Shown one piece after another: positions 7,379 through 14,653 of a DNA stretch of 35,264 nt. This DNA comes from Firmicutes bacterium UBA5389. GTDB lineage: Bacteria > Bacillota > DTU025. Each line of letters starts with the position of its first letter. Position 1 is the first letter of the stretch. The stretch lies in contig DHON01000115.1 in assembly GCA_002409965.1 (NCBI GenBank), positions 1 to 35,264 on the forward strand. The letters are read 5' to 3'. The notes below the pieces were generated by a model that ran no database searches, was not told the DNA's origin, and was given only the letters and a program-made list of their open reading frames with translations. The translations under genes and the position numbers were made by a program.

Positions 7379-9094
7379 GTGTCAGAACAAGGAAACGTAG
7401 TTGACTTCGAAAAGAAAAGGGTTGAGATAAGGTTCAGGCGGCTCACAGAGCGCCTGTTGACCTTCGTCAATGTGTCGGAATTCGGGGCTGTCGCAGCCTC
7501 CGGCCTGCGCAAGTTCATGTCCGAGGCTATGCCCGAGGGCGATGACAAAGCGAGCGACGATGTTGAAGGCAGCGATCTCGAAGAAGAGCCGGACGGCCTT
7601 GAGAACGAGTTCATCGAGTGGTTGGTACTCGATTACGAGGATGACGAGGTGGGCGCCAGTCTGATCCATACCTTCCTGGTGTCGATGGACGAGGGCGAGC
7701 TGGACGAATGGGAGGAAGCTTCGCTCGCGCAGTGGGCGTGTTCGACGTTGTCGCTGTATGAGGTGGAGACGGTGGTCTCCGACGACCGCGTCGTCCTGCG
7801 CGATGTGCTGTCGGAGCGGCTATATGATGTGATAGCGCCCGAGATCGGCGTGGGCATGCTCAGGTGGTCGGCGGTGGTGACGCGGTTGCTCGCCGTGGAC
7901 GACGTGTTCACTGTGGGTGCTACCGCCCTGGAGATCCCGAGGCCCCTTCTGCGGTATGTGCTTCGGGTGGTAGGGCATGTCTACCGCAACCTGCGCGCGC
8001 AGGGCTACGAAGGCGGCTGGACCGACTTCCTGAAGAGTTCCGGCCTCAGCCTGCGCAGGTTGGCCCGGCTGATGCTCTCGGCTTGGAATTCCGATGGTGG
8101 GCGCGGCGAACGTGCCGGGAAGGACGATGCGGCCCCCCCCAGGAGGAATCTGTACCGGTCGTTCATCTGCGTGAATGATGCTCAAAGGGCAGTCGAAGCC
8201 GTATCTCGTATGCGCGGTGTGCGCAGCGTACTGCCGGGTGCCGGCATCGGGGTCGAGTTCTCCTGGATCCGGCCGCAGCGGAACGAGGACCAATCTGGAA
8301 TCGCTCCTTACAGCCCGGAAGACATCGCTTTTGTATCGTTCGACGGCGACACGTTCACAGTCTACGCTGAAAACCGCAGCGCGCTGGGGGTATGCGTCAG
8401 CCTGATGCGGAAGGCGACGGCTGGATTCATAGTCCCACGGGGGCAGGGCGAACGCGGCAGGCCGCCGAAGCCCGGGCCGCTGCGGTCGGATGAGAAGCTA
8501 AGGGTCGCTGCCAGAATCGACAGCATCGCCTATGAGGCTACGGCCCAGCACTACAGAAGGTGGGCCGATACGCCGTTGCCTCTCCTGCAGGGCGTGAGCC
8601 CGCGCGATGCGGTGGGGTCGGGAATGGGGCGCAGGCTCGTCCAGGAACTGCTCAAAGATATCGACTACCACGAGAATCTCAAGCGCCGCGCGGGCGCGCC
8701 GTGGGTGGATGTGGAAGCTCTGTGGAAGCAGCTGATCTTCGCCGACGGGCGCGAGGAGGGAGAGGCGCGCGGGCAGGACGATCTCGCTTCCGGGCCGCTT
8801 GGGCCGAAGGAATGGTCGGTTGCCAGCTTGCTTGACGAAATGATGCGTCGGGACGGATACACTGAAGACCAGATATTCGCCACGGCCAAGATGTGGTGCG
8901 ACTATGTGGACCGGGAGCGGCCCAATGTGGTGCACGCGAACACATGGGCGGCCGCGGTGGAGTACGCGTCGGCGGTATCGCAGAACGAGCCGGTGACCCA
9001 GGCCAGCGTGGCGCGGAAGTACGAAGTGTCGGTGTCCACCCTGTCGCAGCGGTACCGTCAGATACTGAAGGGCTTGGATGGATACGGAGGGTAG
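7379..9094 (+). CDS. Conserved protein with SEC-C-associated N-terminal domain and C-terminal TFIIB-like/HTH region
   Basis: A 571-residue cytoplasmic protein. Around residues 70-100 it has the pattern F-x-EWL-x-x-DY...ASLIHTFL, followed by a small beta domain (SLYEVETVVSDDRVVLRDVL...) . I recall both from bacterial proteins that often carry SEC-C or plasmid pRiA4b ORF-3-like domains. The last ~75 residues are helical: YTEDQIFATAKMWCDYV, then a second helix bundle, and a helix-turn-helix TQASVARKYEVSVSTLSQRY. This resembles the cyclin-like repeat plus recognition helix of TFIIB-type factors. GTG 7379 is preferred over TTG 7376 because CGGGAGGG (7365-7372) is then properly spaced. The role is not established; nucleic-acid binding or regulation is an inference. 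Confidence 0.6.
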   Translation: MSEQGNVVDFEKKRVEIRFRRLTERLLTFVNVSEFGAVAASGLRKFMSEAMPEGDDKASDDVEGSDLEEEPDGLENEFIEWLVLDYEDDEVGASLIHTFLVSMDEGELDEWEEASLAQWACSTLSLYEVETVVSDDRVVLRDVLSERLYDVIAPEIGVGMLRWSAVVTRLLAVDDVFTVGATALEIPRPLLRYVLRVVGHVYRNLRAQGYEGGWTDFLKSSGLSLRRLARLMLSAWNSDGGRGERAGKDDAAPPRRNLYRSFICVNDAQRAVEAVSRMRGVRSVLPGAGIGVEFSWIRPQRNEDQSGIAPYSPEDIAFVSFDGDTFTVYAENRSALGVCVSLMRKATAGFIVPRGQGERGRPPKPGPLRSDEKLRVAARIDSIAYEATAQHYRRWADTPLPLLQGVSPRDAVGSGMGRRLVQELLKDIDYHENLKRRAGAPWVDVEALWKQLIFADGREEGEARGQDDLASGPLGPKEWSVASLLDEMMRRDGYTEDQIFATAKMWCDYVDRERPNVVHANTWAAAVEYASAVSQNEPVTQASVARKYEVSVSTLSQRYRQILKGLDGYGG

Positions 9095-9230
9095 ACGCGG
9101 AATTCGCCCGCGAACCTGTGTCATCTGACTCGGCCTTGGCTCGCATCCTGGGTAAATTGACTCAGGCGGTTAACGTAGTGTTCACTTGCGCCCTCGACGA
9201 GCTGCAGGTATGCGGCGGAGGATGCAGCAG

Positions 9231-9256
9231 AAACGCCCGGGTGGCCCCGGGCGTTT
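9231..9256. terminator. Hairpin between convergent genes, possible bidirectional terminator
   Basis: A perfect 11-bp stem, AAACGCCCGGG (9231-9241) paired with CCCGGGCGTTT (9246-9256), with a TGGC loop. It lies between the stop at 9094 and the convergent nucleotidase stop at 9341. The A/T ends of the stem give a short U-run in either direction, but no long U-tract follows. Confidence 0.6.
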
Positions 9257-9340
9257 GCAGTTGTGCCATCGGATTGTAGGCGCTCTGTCGCTCTGCCGCG
9301 CGTCGATGCGCGCTAGCTGAACGTAGTCGCCGCCGGCCGC

Positions 9341-10864
9341 CTACTTGACAATCTGTATCCTGATCTCGGCTGGGGCAACCACGGTGCCGCGCGCCTCGAT
9401 GTACTCAGCGAGGATGTCGCGGAGCATGGCGCCTGAAGAGAAGACTGGGTTGGACTCGGTGAACCAGACGTAGCCGTCGCCGCCGGCCGCCAAGAAGTCG
9501 TTGGTGCCTAGTATGTACAGCTTATCGGCCACGATGGGCTGGCCTGCCACAAGCACTTCCACTACGCGGGAGCCGGCCGGCTTTTCGGGGTCGAACTTGA
9601 CGGTCATGCCCGCCACGTGGGAGAACCCGCCGGTCTGCGCAGGATAGGCCGACAGGCCGTGCTCGAGAGCGGCGACGATTCTGTCGCCGGTCAGCTCGAT
9701 GGCGAAAAGAGTGTTGTCGAAGGGCAGCACGGTGTAGATGTCGCCCAGGGTGATGTCGCCCGCCTTGATGCTGGCGCGGATTCCGCCGCCGTTGGCTATG
9801 ACGACGTCGGCGCCTGTGGCTTCGAGCATGGCGTCGCAGATCAGGTTGGCCAGGTTGGTCGTGCCAGTGCGCACGTGGGCGCGCTCGCCGTCGAGCGGCA
9901 CTTCGGTCCTGCCCACCTCGACAGCCATCTTGTCTGCCAGCGCGTTCTTGTACGCTGCAAGAGCGGCGCCCACAGGGCTGTCGGCGGCCGGCGCCGGCGC
10001 GTCTGCCGTCATCTGAACTAGTCCGCCGTCGAACGAGGCGACCTTGCCGCCCGCGACTTCCACATTCAACACGCCCACGTGCTCAGCCCAATCGCCGGTC
10101 TGCACGATGATGGCGTCTCCGACCACCGCCGGCTCCACCAGGGTGGTGTGCGAATGGCCTCCGACGATGATGTCGATGCCGGGAACAGCCGCCGCTAAGT
10201 CCTTGTCAGCGTCATATCCCAGGTGTGACAGGCACACGATTATGTCGGCCTGGCCGGCCAGGGTGTCTACCATCTTGGCTGAGATCTCGGCTGGGTCGAC
10301 GAACTTGAGCCCAATTACATCCTTGGGATGGGTGAGTATGGGCGTTTCGATGGGCGACAGGCCGAACACCCCGACCTTCACCCCGCCGATGTTGAAGATG
10401 GCGCAGTCATCGATGAAGACAGCGCCATCGTCGCGCACCACGTTCGCGGAGAGGAACGGGAACTTGGCCGCTTGAGCCAGCTTGATGAGTTGCTCCTGCC
10501 CGTAGTTGAACTCGTGGTTGCCGAGGGCCATGGCGTCGAAGCCCATGTGGTTCATGATCTCGACCATGGGCAGCCCGCCGAAGAGGTTGACAACGTTGGT
10601 GCCGTGGATCATATCGCCCGCCGATAGCAGCAGGATGTTGGCGTTCTCCTTGCGCAGCCCTTCGACGTAGACTGCCATCTTGGCCAGCGCCCCGACTTCC
10701 TCCTTGGCACCGGACCGCGTGAACGGCTCGATGTGCCCGTGCACATCGTTGACATGGACGATGGTCAGCTTGCCATCTGCCGCCACGGCCGGCATGGCCA
10801 TGGTCAGGGCCAGGACGAGCAGTGTGACTACCAAAGCCACATTGACCTTTGATCTTCGTGACAT
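9341..10864 (-). CDS. Secreted 5'-nucleotidase / 2',3'-cyclic phosphodiesterase family protein (UshA-like)
   Basis: A 507-residue exported metallophosphatase. The signal peptide covers residues 1-28 (cleavage near AVA-AD). The N-terminal catalytic domain has HVNDVHGH (37-44), GDMIHG (83-88), GNHEF (115-119), SHLGYD (213-218) and GGHSHT (235-240), which together bind the two metal ions. The C-terminal substrate domain has NLICDAML, ANGGGIRAS (357-365) and the late GTNDFLAAGGDGY nucleoside-stacking loop. It would hydrolyse 5'-nucleotides or related phosphate esters outside the inner membrane. The start has AAAGGGGG at 10871-10878. No anchor (LPXTG, SLH or C-terminal helix) is visible, so it is probably periplasmic. 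It is transcribed divergently from the barrel genes across a possible structured element at 10924-11054. Confidence 0.92.
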   Translation of the reverse strand: MSRRSKVNVALVVTLLVLALTMAMPAVAADGKLTIVHVNDVHGHIEPFTRSGAKEEVGALAKMAVYVEGLRKENANILLLSAGDMIHGTNVVNLFGGLPMVEIMNHMGFDAMALGNHEFNYGQEQLIKLAQAAKFPFLSANVVRDDGAVFIDDCAIFNIGGVKVGVFGLSPIETPILTHPKDVIGLKFVDPAEISAKMVDTLAGQADIIVCLSHLGYDADKDLAAAVPGIDIIVGGHSHTTLVEPAVVGDAIIVQTGDWAEHVGVLNVEVAGGKVASFDGGLVQMTADAPAPAADSPVGAALAAYKNALADKMAVEVGRTEVPLDGERAHVRTGTTNLANLICDAMLEATGADVVIANGGGIRASIKAGDITLGDIYTVLPFDNTLFAIELTGDRIVAALEHGLSAYPAQTGGFSHVAGMTVKFDPEKPAGSRVVEVLVAGQPIVADKLYILGTNDFLAAGGDGYVWFTESNPVFSSGAMLRDILAEYIEARGTVVAPAEIRIQIVK

Positions 10865-10923
10865 GGTGATCCCCCTTTAATGCAAGATGATGCTGGTACA
10901 AAAGACAGATTCTGTGGAGAAGG

Positions 10924-11054
10924 CAAAACTCCTTCAGGAGCGGGACCGAGAAGATGCTATGGATGGCATCCCCATTTTGCGTCTTCGCCGCCCATCGCAG
11001 CGGAAATCATCCGTCTTTAGCACACATTCTTTAAGGGGGCTCGAAGGAGTTTGC
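10924..11054. other. Long closing stem around ~107 nt, possible structured RNA element or small inverted-repeat element
   Basis: AAACTCCTTC (10926-10935) pairs perfectly with GAAGGAGTTT (11043-11052). With one bulged A (10925) the pairing extends by GC/GC. Inside are smaller stems, for example GATGC/GCATC near 10953-10970. On the minus strand the inner arm can instead fold as CTCC-TGAA-GGAG followed by TTTT, which is mutually exclusive with the long stem. That resembles a terminator/antiterminator switch in the nucleotidase leader. I do not recognise a known riboswitch class in either orientation. A short inverted-repeat mobile element is the alternative. Confidence 0.4.
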
Positions 11055-11107
11055 GCACCAGGCTAGAATATGAACAAGCGACACCTTGTCATCAAGGAGG
11101 GGTATTA

Positions 11108-11755
11108 ATGAAGAAGGCCACCATAGTAAGTCTTGCCCTGGCGCTGGTCTTGGCCGCCAGCAGCTTTGCCTCTGCCGCGAATTACATCGGCGGCGGTATT
11201 GGGATCGTTGGGCCCGCGCCGGCAGTCGAGTCCGGGGCGGCGAGCGCCGATTCTGACAGTTTCCCGATCATATTCACTCTTGCTCTTGACTACGATCTCA
11301 TGGACAAGCTCTCGGTTTCGGCCAACGGCTATATTCAGCCCAAGAAGAAGCCCGTCAGCGATGCGGCGGGAACCGGCCTGGGCGACTATGACATCTTCGG
11401 TCTGGCAGGCGGTTACGTTAAGTACGCACTGGCCAACCTGGATGCGCTGAAGCTTGGAGCGGTTGCGGGCGCGAAGTACAACAAGGGCTTTGTTCCCAGC
11501 GGCGTGGATCGGTTCAGCTACGGCGCGGGCGTCTTCGCTGAGCAGCCTCTGGGCGAGACGGGCACCATCTACGGACAGGCCATGTACTGGATGTGGGCGA
11601 AAGAGGAAGGCATTGAGAAGGTCGAGACTGCTGAGCGCATCGGCGTAATCGGCGGGATCAATTTCAAGATCACTGAGAAGATCGCTGTGAAGGGCCAGGT
11701 AGAGTACGCGAACAAGCAGGCGCTCTTCTCGATCGGCGCAGGCTACACGTTCTAA
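11108..11755 (+). CDS. Probable outer-membrane beta-barrel protein (215 residues)
   Basis: The protein begins with a clear signal peptide (MKK, hydrophobic core, cleavage near SFASA-AN at residue 23). The rest alternates short hydrophobic/polar strands with Gly- and Asp-rich turns: YDLMDKLSVSANGYIQP, YVKYALANLDALKLGAVAGAKY, IYGQAMYWMWA, and INFKITEKIAVKGQVEYANKQ. It ends in IGAGYTF, the terminal aromatic expected for BAM-dependent barrels. The start ATG 11108 has AAGGAGGGG at 11094-11102; the frame is open further upstream, but without signal-peptide features. It is the first of three consecutive barrel-like genes. The size suggests 8 to 10 strands. Function is not readable; the fold and location are inference from the pattern. 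Confidence 0.65.
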   Translation: MKKATIVSLALALVLAASSFASAANYIGGGIGIVGPAPAVESGAASADSDSFPIIFTLALDYDLMDKLSVSANGYIQPKKKPVSDAAGTGLGDYDIFGLAGGYVKYALANLDALKLGAVAGAKYNKGFVPSGVDRFSYGAGVFAEQPLGETGTIYGQAMYWMWAKEEGIEKVETAERIGVIGGINFKITEKIAVKGQVEYANKQALFSIGAGYTF

Positions 11756-11788
11756 GCTGGACTTTCTCAACTAGACAAGAGATCGCGG

Positions 11789-11806
11789 GCCGCCCGGAGG
11801 GGCGGC
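11789..11806 (+). terminator. GC-rich hairpin after the first barrel gene
   Basis: GCCGCCC (11789-11795) pairs with GGGCGGC (11800-11806) around a GGAG loop, 34 bases after the stop at 11755. No U-run follows, so it may only attenuate transcription or protect the mRNA. Confidence 0.3.
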
Positions 11807-11880
11807 TCGACCTCGTACTGGATTAGGCGTTTCCATAATCGCCAGAGATGTGCGCAGGTGTACAGTAGAGGAGGAACAAG

Positions 11881-12405
11881 ATGAAGAAGCACATGGTTCC
11901 AGTGATCGCGGCAGTGATCCTCATTGCGGCGAGCGGGCTTGCCGGCGCAACGCACCTTTCGGCGGGCTACATGTCGCGTGACGGCGATATCAACTTCACG
12001 TTGGGCGGCCGCTACGACCTGGGGCGGGGCTCGTCGGTGGAAGGGGCCTATACGGTGCTCCCGGGCGGATACGATGTGGCCGCCAGCTACAAGATGGCTC
12101 TCTACAGGAGCTCCATTGTGGCGGGCCCCGTGTTCGAAGGCAGACTGTTCGGCGATCACGTGTATACGGGTCAGACGCTCGGGGCCGGGCTCTTCGCTGA
12201 GAAATCGGGCGTGACGGGCCTGGGGCTTCACGGCAGCCTCATGTTCCGCCAGCGGCTCGACATGGCGGCGGGCGGGCTTGTGGCCGGGCTCGGGGCAAGG
12301 ATGGCCTTGGCTGACCCGCTCTTTTTGGGTGTGGACGCCACGATGGGCCTCACAGGAGGAATCGCGGGAACGGAGATAGCGTTCACGGTGGGTTACTCGT
12401 TCTGA
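11881..12405 (+). CDS. Probable small outer-membrane beta-barrel protein (174 residues)
   Basis: The signal peptide is MKKH plus a hydrophobic core with cleavage near GLAGA-TH. The mature ~150 residues are almost entirely amphipathic strands with Gly/Asp turns, such as INFTLGGRYDLGRGSSVEGAY, YDVAASYKMALYRSSIVAGPVFEGRLF and LGAGLFAEKSGVTGLGLHGS. The protein ends in EIAFTVGYSF, with a terminal Phe. Eight strands would fit this length. The ribosome binding site AGAGGAGG at 11867-11874 is ideal, and a strong terminator follows at 12430. It lies 125 bases behind the first barrel gene, with a weak hairpin between them. No family is recognised. A porin-like or structural membrane role is inference. 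Confidence 0.62.
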   Translation: MKKHMVPVIAAVILIAASGLAGATHLSAGYMSRDGDINFTLGGRYDLGRGSSVEGAYTVLPGGYDVAASYKMALYRSSIVAGPVFEGRLFGDHVYTGQTLGAGLFAEKSGVTGLGLHGSLMFRQRLDMAAGGLVAGLGARMALADPLFLGVDATMGLTGGIAGTEIAFTVGYSF

Positions 12406-12429
12406 TCAAGGCGAGCTTAAGGCGACTGC

Positions 12430-12472
12430 AATCGCTCGGGAGATATCGTTATCACCCGGGCGATTTTGTTTT
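12430..12472 (+). terminator. Strong intrinsic terminator after the second barrel gene
   Basis: AATCGCTCGGG (12430-12440) pairs with CCCGGGCGATT (12455-12465), with one G-U pair. Inside this, GATA/TATC pair around a TCGT loop after an A-A mismatch. The stem is followed by TTGTTTTT. It closes the barrel-gene pair 25 bases after the stop. Confidence 0.85.
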
Positions 12473-12562
12473 TCATAGAGGAAAAAGGGCCACATCCGCT
12501 GTATTACTACAGCGACTACAGGCGCACGGTCCGCGCGGGCGGTGCGCCGGGAGGTGCAGTGG

Positions 12563-14119
12563 ATGCGGGCTTCGACCAAGGCGGTGTTGACGGCAGTTGT
12601 CGCCGTGCTCGCGGCGATTTTGGGGATTTGCGCGCCCGCGATTTGCGCGGAGCAACCTCAATGGAAGCTCAGCGGCGATTCGCTGTTCAAGGTATATTGG
12701 CAGACTACGCTGAGGGTGGCGAACGAGACCAACCTGATCGCAGGCGGAGTGCTAGGCCCCTTGAATCTGGAAGGCCGCCTACGGCTCACCGGCTCCACGT
12801 GGGGGATACCGAGCGATGCGATAGTGATCGGTCCGTGGGGCGAGCGGCTGGACAAGTGGACCGTATCGGCCAGAGGCGGGAGCCTCTCTCTGCAGCTCGG
12901 CGATACTACGCTTCCCGTGCTGTCCGGGCTGTATCTGGCAGGTAGGTCTCTATATGGAGGGGTAGCGATCGCGGGAGGCAGGTTGGGCACGGTCGTGGGC
13001 ACGGCCACCGGCTTTTACGGGATGAACACGGTGAGCTCAGGGCTGAGCATAAGCACCCACAAGCTGGCAGGCGGAGCGGCGGAGGCGAGCTTCGGTCGGA
13101 ATGTGGGTCTTGCGGTGCAGGGGATGAGGGCTATGAAGGGCGAGCGCCAGCTGGACATGGGCGGTGCCAGAACGTGGCTTCGCCTAGGGCCAGTCAATCT
13201 CAACGCGGAGGTGGCGGCGTCCCGAAGCGGATCCTCTTCGGATCTGGGATGGGTCGCGCTGTGTGGCGCGCAGACGCAGGTCCTTGGCGGGATGCTCTCG
13301 GTGTCGGGTCAGTACACGGAGGCCGACTTCGTGAGCCTCAACTCCGCCGTAGCCGGCAAGGCCGGCGGGATCGCCGAGGCCACGGCTGCGTGGTCGGGCA
13401 GTGTGTGGCGGGGGAAGAACGGCGACAATGCGCACCTGGGCATCACCGGTAGGCTGGCTGCCGACAACATGGACGGATCTCTCGCGGCCCGCACTGCGAA
13501 GCAATCGGGCGAGGGTACGCTAACGCTCAGAACCGGCGGATGGCTGCTCAAGGCGGGCTACTTGCTGGCGCATGAGGGCTCGGACGAAGAACCGCCGGCA
13601 CGCGACAAGACCAGCTATGTGGCATCTTTGGAGGCGGCTGTGCCTCTGCGTCTCGGAACCGGTACACTTGACGCTACGGTCAGGGGGTCGCGAAGCACGG
13701 CGGTCGATAAGGTGCTGGGCACTACGGATGTACTGGATACGCTGGCCGCGGCCGGCCGAACAGCGATAGGGAAGACGTCTTGTGCCGCGAATCTGACTTG
13801 GAGCCAGAGCGCGAAACCTGCGGGAGCGCGCAAACGCGACCTGGAATGCATGTTGTCGCTGTCGCGCCCGATCATCGACGAGCTGCTGCAGGCGGGGATG
13901 GATGCCAAGGCCGTCGACTCGCGCATCGTCAAGCCCGACTCGGGCGAGGTCGAGTCGCAGAAGGACGCGCTGGAGGCGGCGCTATGGCTCAAGTACACCC
14001 CACGTCCCTGGCTTGAGGCCGTGGCCAAGGTGAAAGGGCTATGGGGATTCTGCGGACCCGACCCCGAAAAAAAAGATTTCGACAGGTACCTGGAAGGTCA
14101 GGTTAGGTTCAGGTTTTAG
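12563..14119 (+). CDS. Large exported, probably outer-membrane beta-barrel protein (518 residues)
   Basis: The signal peptide is MRASTK plus a hydrophobic stretch, with cleavage near AICA-EQ. The mature protein begins QWKLSGDSLFKVYWQTTLRV and continues as many amphipathic strands with Gly-rich turns, for example GPLNLEGRLRLTGSTWG, LYGGVAIAGGRLGTVVGTATG and GSVWRGKNGDNAHLGITGRL. The end is LEGQVRFRF, with alternating residues and a terminal Phe. It resembles a large barrel such as a porin-like or efflux-type outer-membrane protein, but I recognise no family. ATG 12563 is chosen because GGGAGG at 12549-12554 is correctly spaced; the frame also allows GTG 12542. It sits behind a strong terminator, so it probably has its own promoter. 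Confidence 0.55.
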   Translation: MRASTKAVLTAVVAVLAAILGICAPAICAEQPQWKLSGDSLFKVYWQTTLRVANETNLIAGGVLGPLNLEGRLRLTGSTWGIPSDAIVIGPWGERLDKWTVSARGGSLSLQLGDTTLPVLSGLYLAGRSLYGGVAIAGGRLGTVVGTATGFYGMNTVSSGLSISTHKLAGGAAEASFGRNVGLAVQGMRAMKGERQLDMGGARTWLRLGPVNLNAEVAASRSGSSSDLGWVALCGAQTQVLGGMLSVSGQYTEADFVSLNSAVAGKAGGIAEATAAWSGSVWRGKNGDNAHLGITGRLAADNMDGSLAARTAKQSGEGTLTLRTGGWLLKAGYLLAHEGSDEEPPARDKTSYVASLEAAVPLRLGTGTLDATVRGSRSTAVDKVLGTTDVLDTLAAAGRTAIGKTSCAANLTWSQSAKPAGARKRDLECMLSLSRPIIDELLQAGMDAKAVDSRIVKPDSGEVESQKDALEAALWLKYTPRPWLEAVAKVKGLWGFCGPDPEKKDFDRYLEGQVRFRF

Positions 14120-14344
14120 CTCGTACACGTGATGGCGAACGAACATTTATGCAATTGCTCGAAGTGTACGGTGGACGTGGGCTGCGGCGCGAAAAGCCGA
14201 TTATGCACGCAAAAGTCAGAATAGTCTCGCCCTTATCCGGGGAGGCAGGCGTATGCATCGATGGATACATGTAGCATCGTCGATATAATATGCATTCTGC
14301 GGTACATGGTGGCCTTTGAAGAAGGAATTCCTAATTAGACGTAG

Positions 14345-14350
14345 TATAAT
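14345..14350 (+). promoter_or_regulatory. Candidate -10 element for the first large gene
   Basis: A perfect TATAAT. The best -35-like hexamer, TTGAAG at 14316-14321, is 23 bases away, which is too far for a standard sigma-70 promoter. Either the promoter depends on an activator or the hexamer is coincidental. The second cassette shows the same TTGAAG/TATAAT pair with a 20-base spacer. Confidence 0.3.
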
Positions 14351-14471
14351 AGACCCATGGACCACCTATAGCTCATACTGCGTTCAACTGGCATTGCCTG
14401 GACAGGCTTACTGCTCGAACCATTTGATTTCTGACGGAGTTCATTGAGGGGGGTGGTTGACGGAACATCAG

Positions 14472-14514
14472 GCCCTTTCTCGCGTTGCTTTCCTATATGA
14501 GTATGAGAAAGGGC
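14472..14514 (+). other. Leader hairpin upstream of the first large gene
   Basis: GCCCTTTCTC (14472-14481) pairs perfectly with GAGAAAGGGC (14505-14514) around a 23-base loop. No U-run follows, so it is a leader or operator structure rather than a terminator. It lies 136 bases before the large gene's start. Confidence 0.45.
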
Positions 14515-14638
14515 GGACCAGGGAGGGTCGATAGAATAGAAATCCAGTTTGCTCTCGATGGCGCTCATGTCAAGTCAGTCTGCCGCAGGGGCGTCAAGAA
14601 GAGGACAACCGAGGATGAGGACTCTCAAGAAGGGAGCG

Positions 14639-14653
14639 ATGATTAGCACATGA
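14639..14653 (+). CDS. Four-codon leader mini-ORF (M-I-S-T), overlapping the large gene as ATGA
   Basis: ATG ATT AGC ACA TGA follows the Shine-Dalgarno-like AGAAGGGAG at 14628-14636. Its stop overlaps the start of the large gene in the form ATGA, so a ribosome finishing the mini-ORF would sit on the next start codon. The same four codons (one synonymous change) and the same overlap occur before the second large gene at 24069. The spacing of the SD is very short for the mini-ORF (2 bases) and long for the large gene (13 bases), so which start is used first is uncertain. Confidence 0.4.
   Translation: MIST

Larger units (their letters stand above)
14120..14638 (+). other. Long non-coding upstream region of the first large repeat-protein gene
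   Basis: About 520 bases without a supportable gene. It contains two TATAAT hexamers (14284-14289 and 14345-14350), a perfect 10-bp hairpin (14472-14514), and at its end the leader sequence shared with the second cassette (from 14617). If transcription starts near 14357, the untranslated leader would be close to 290 bases. Confidence 0.5.
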
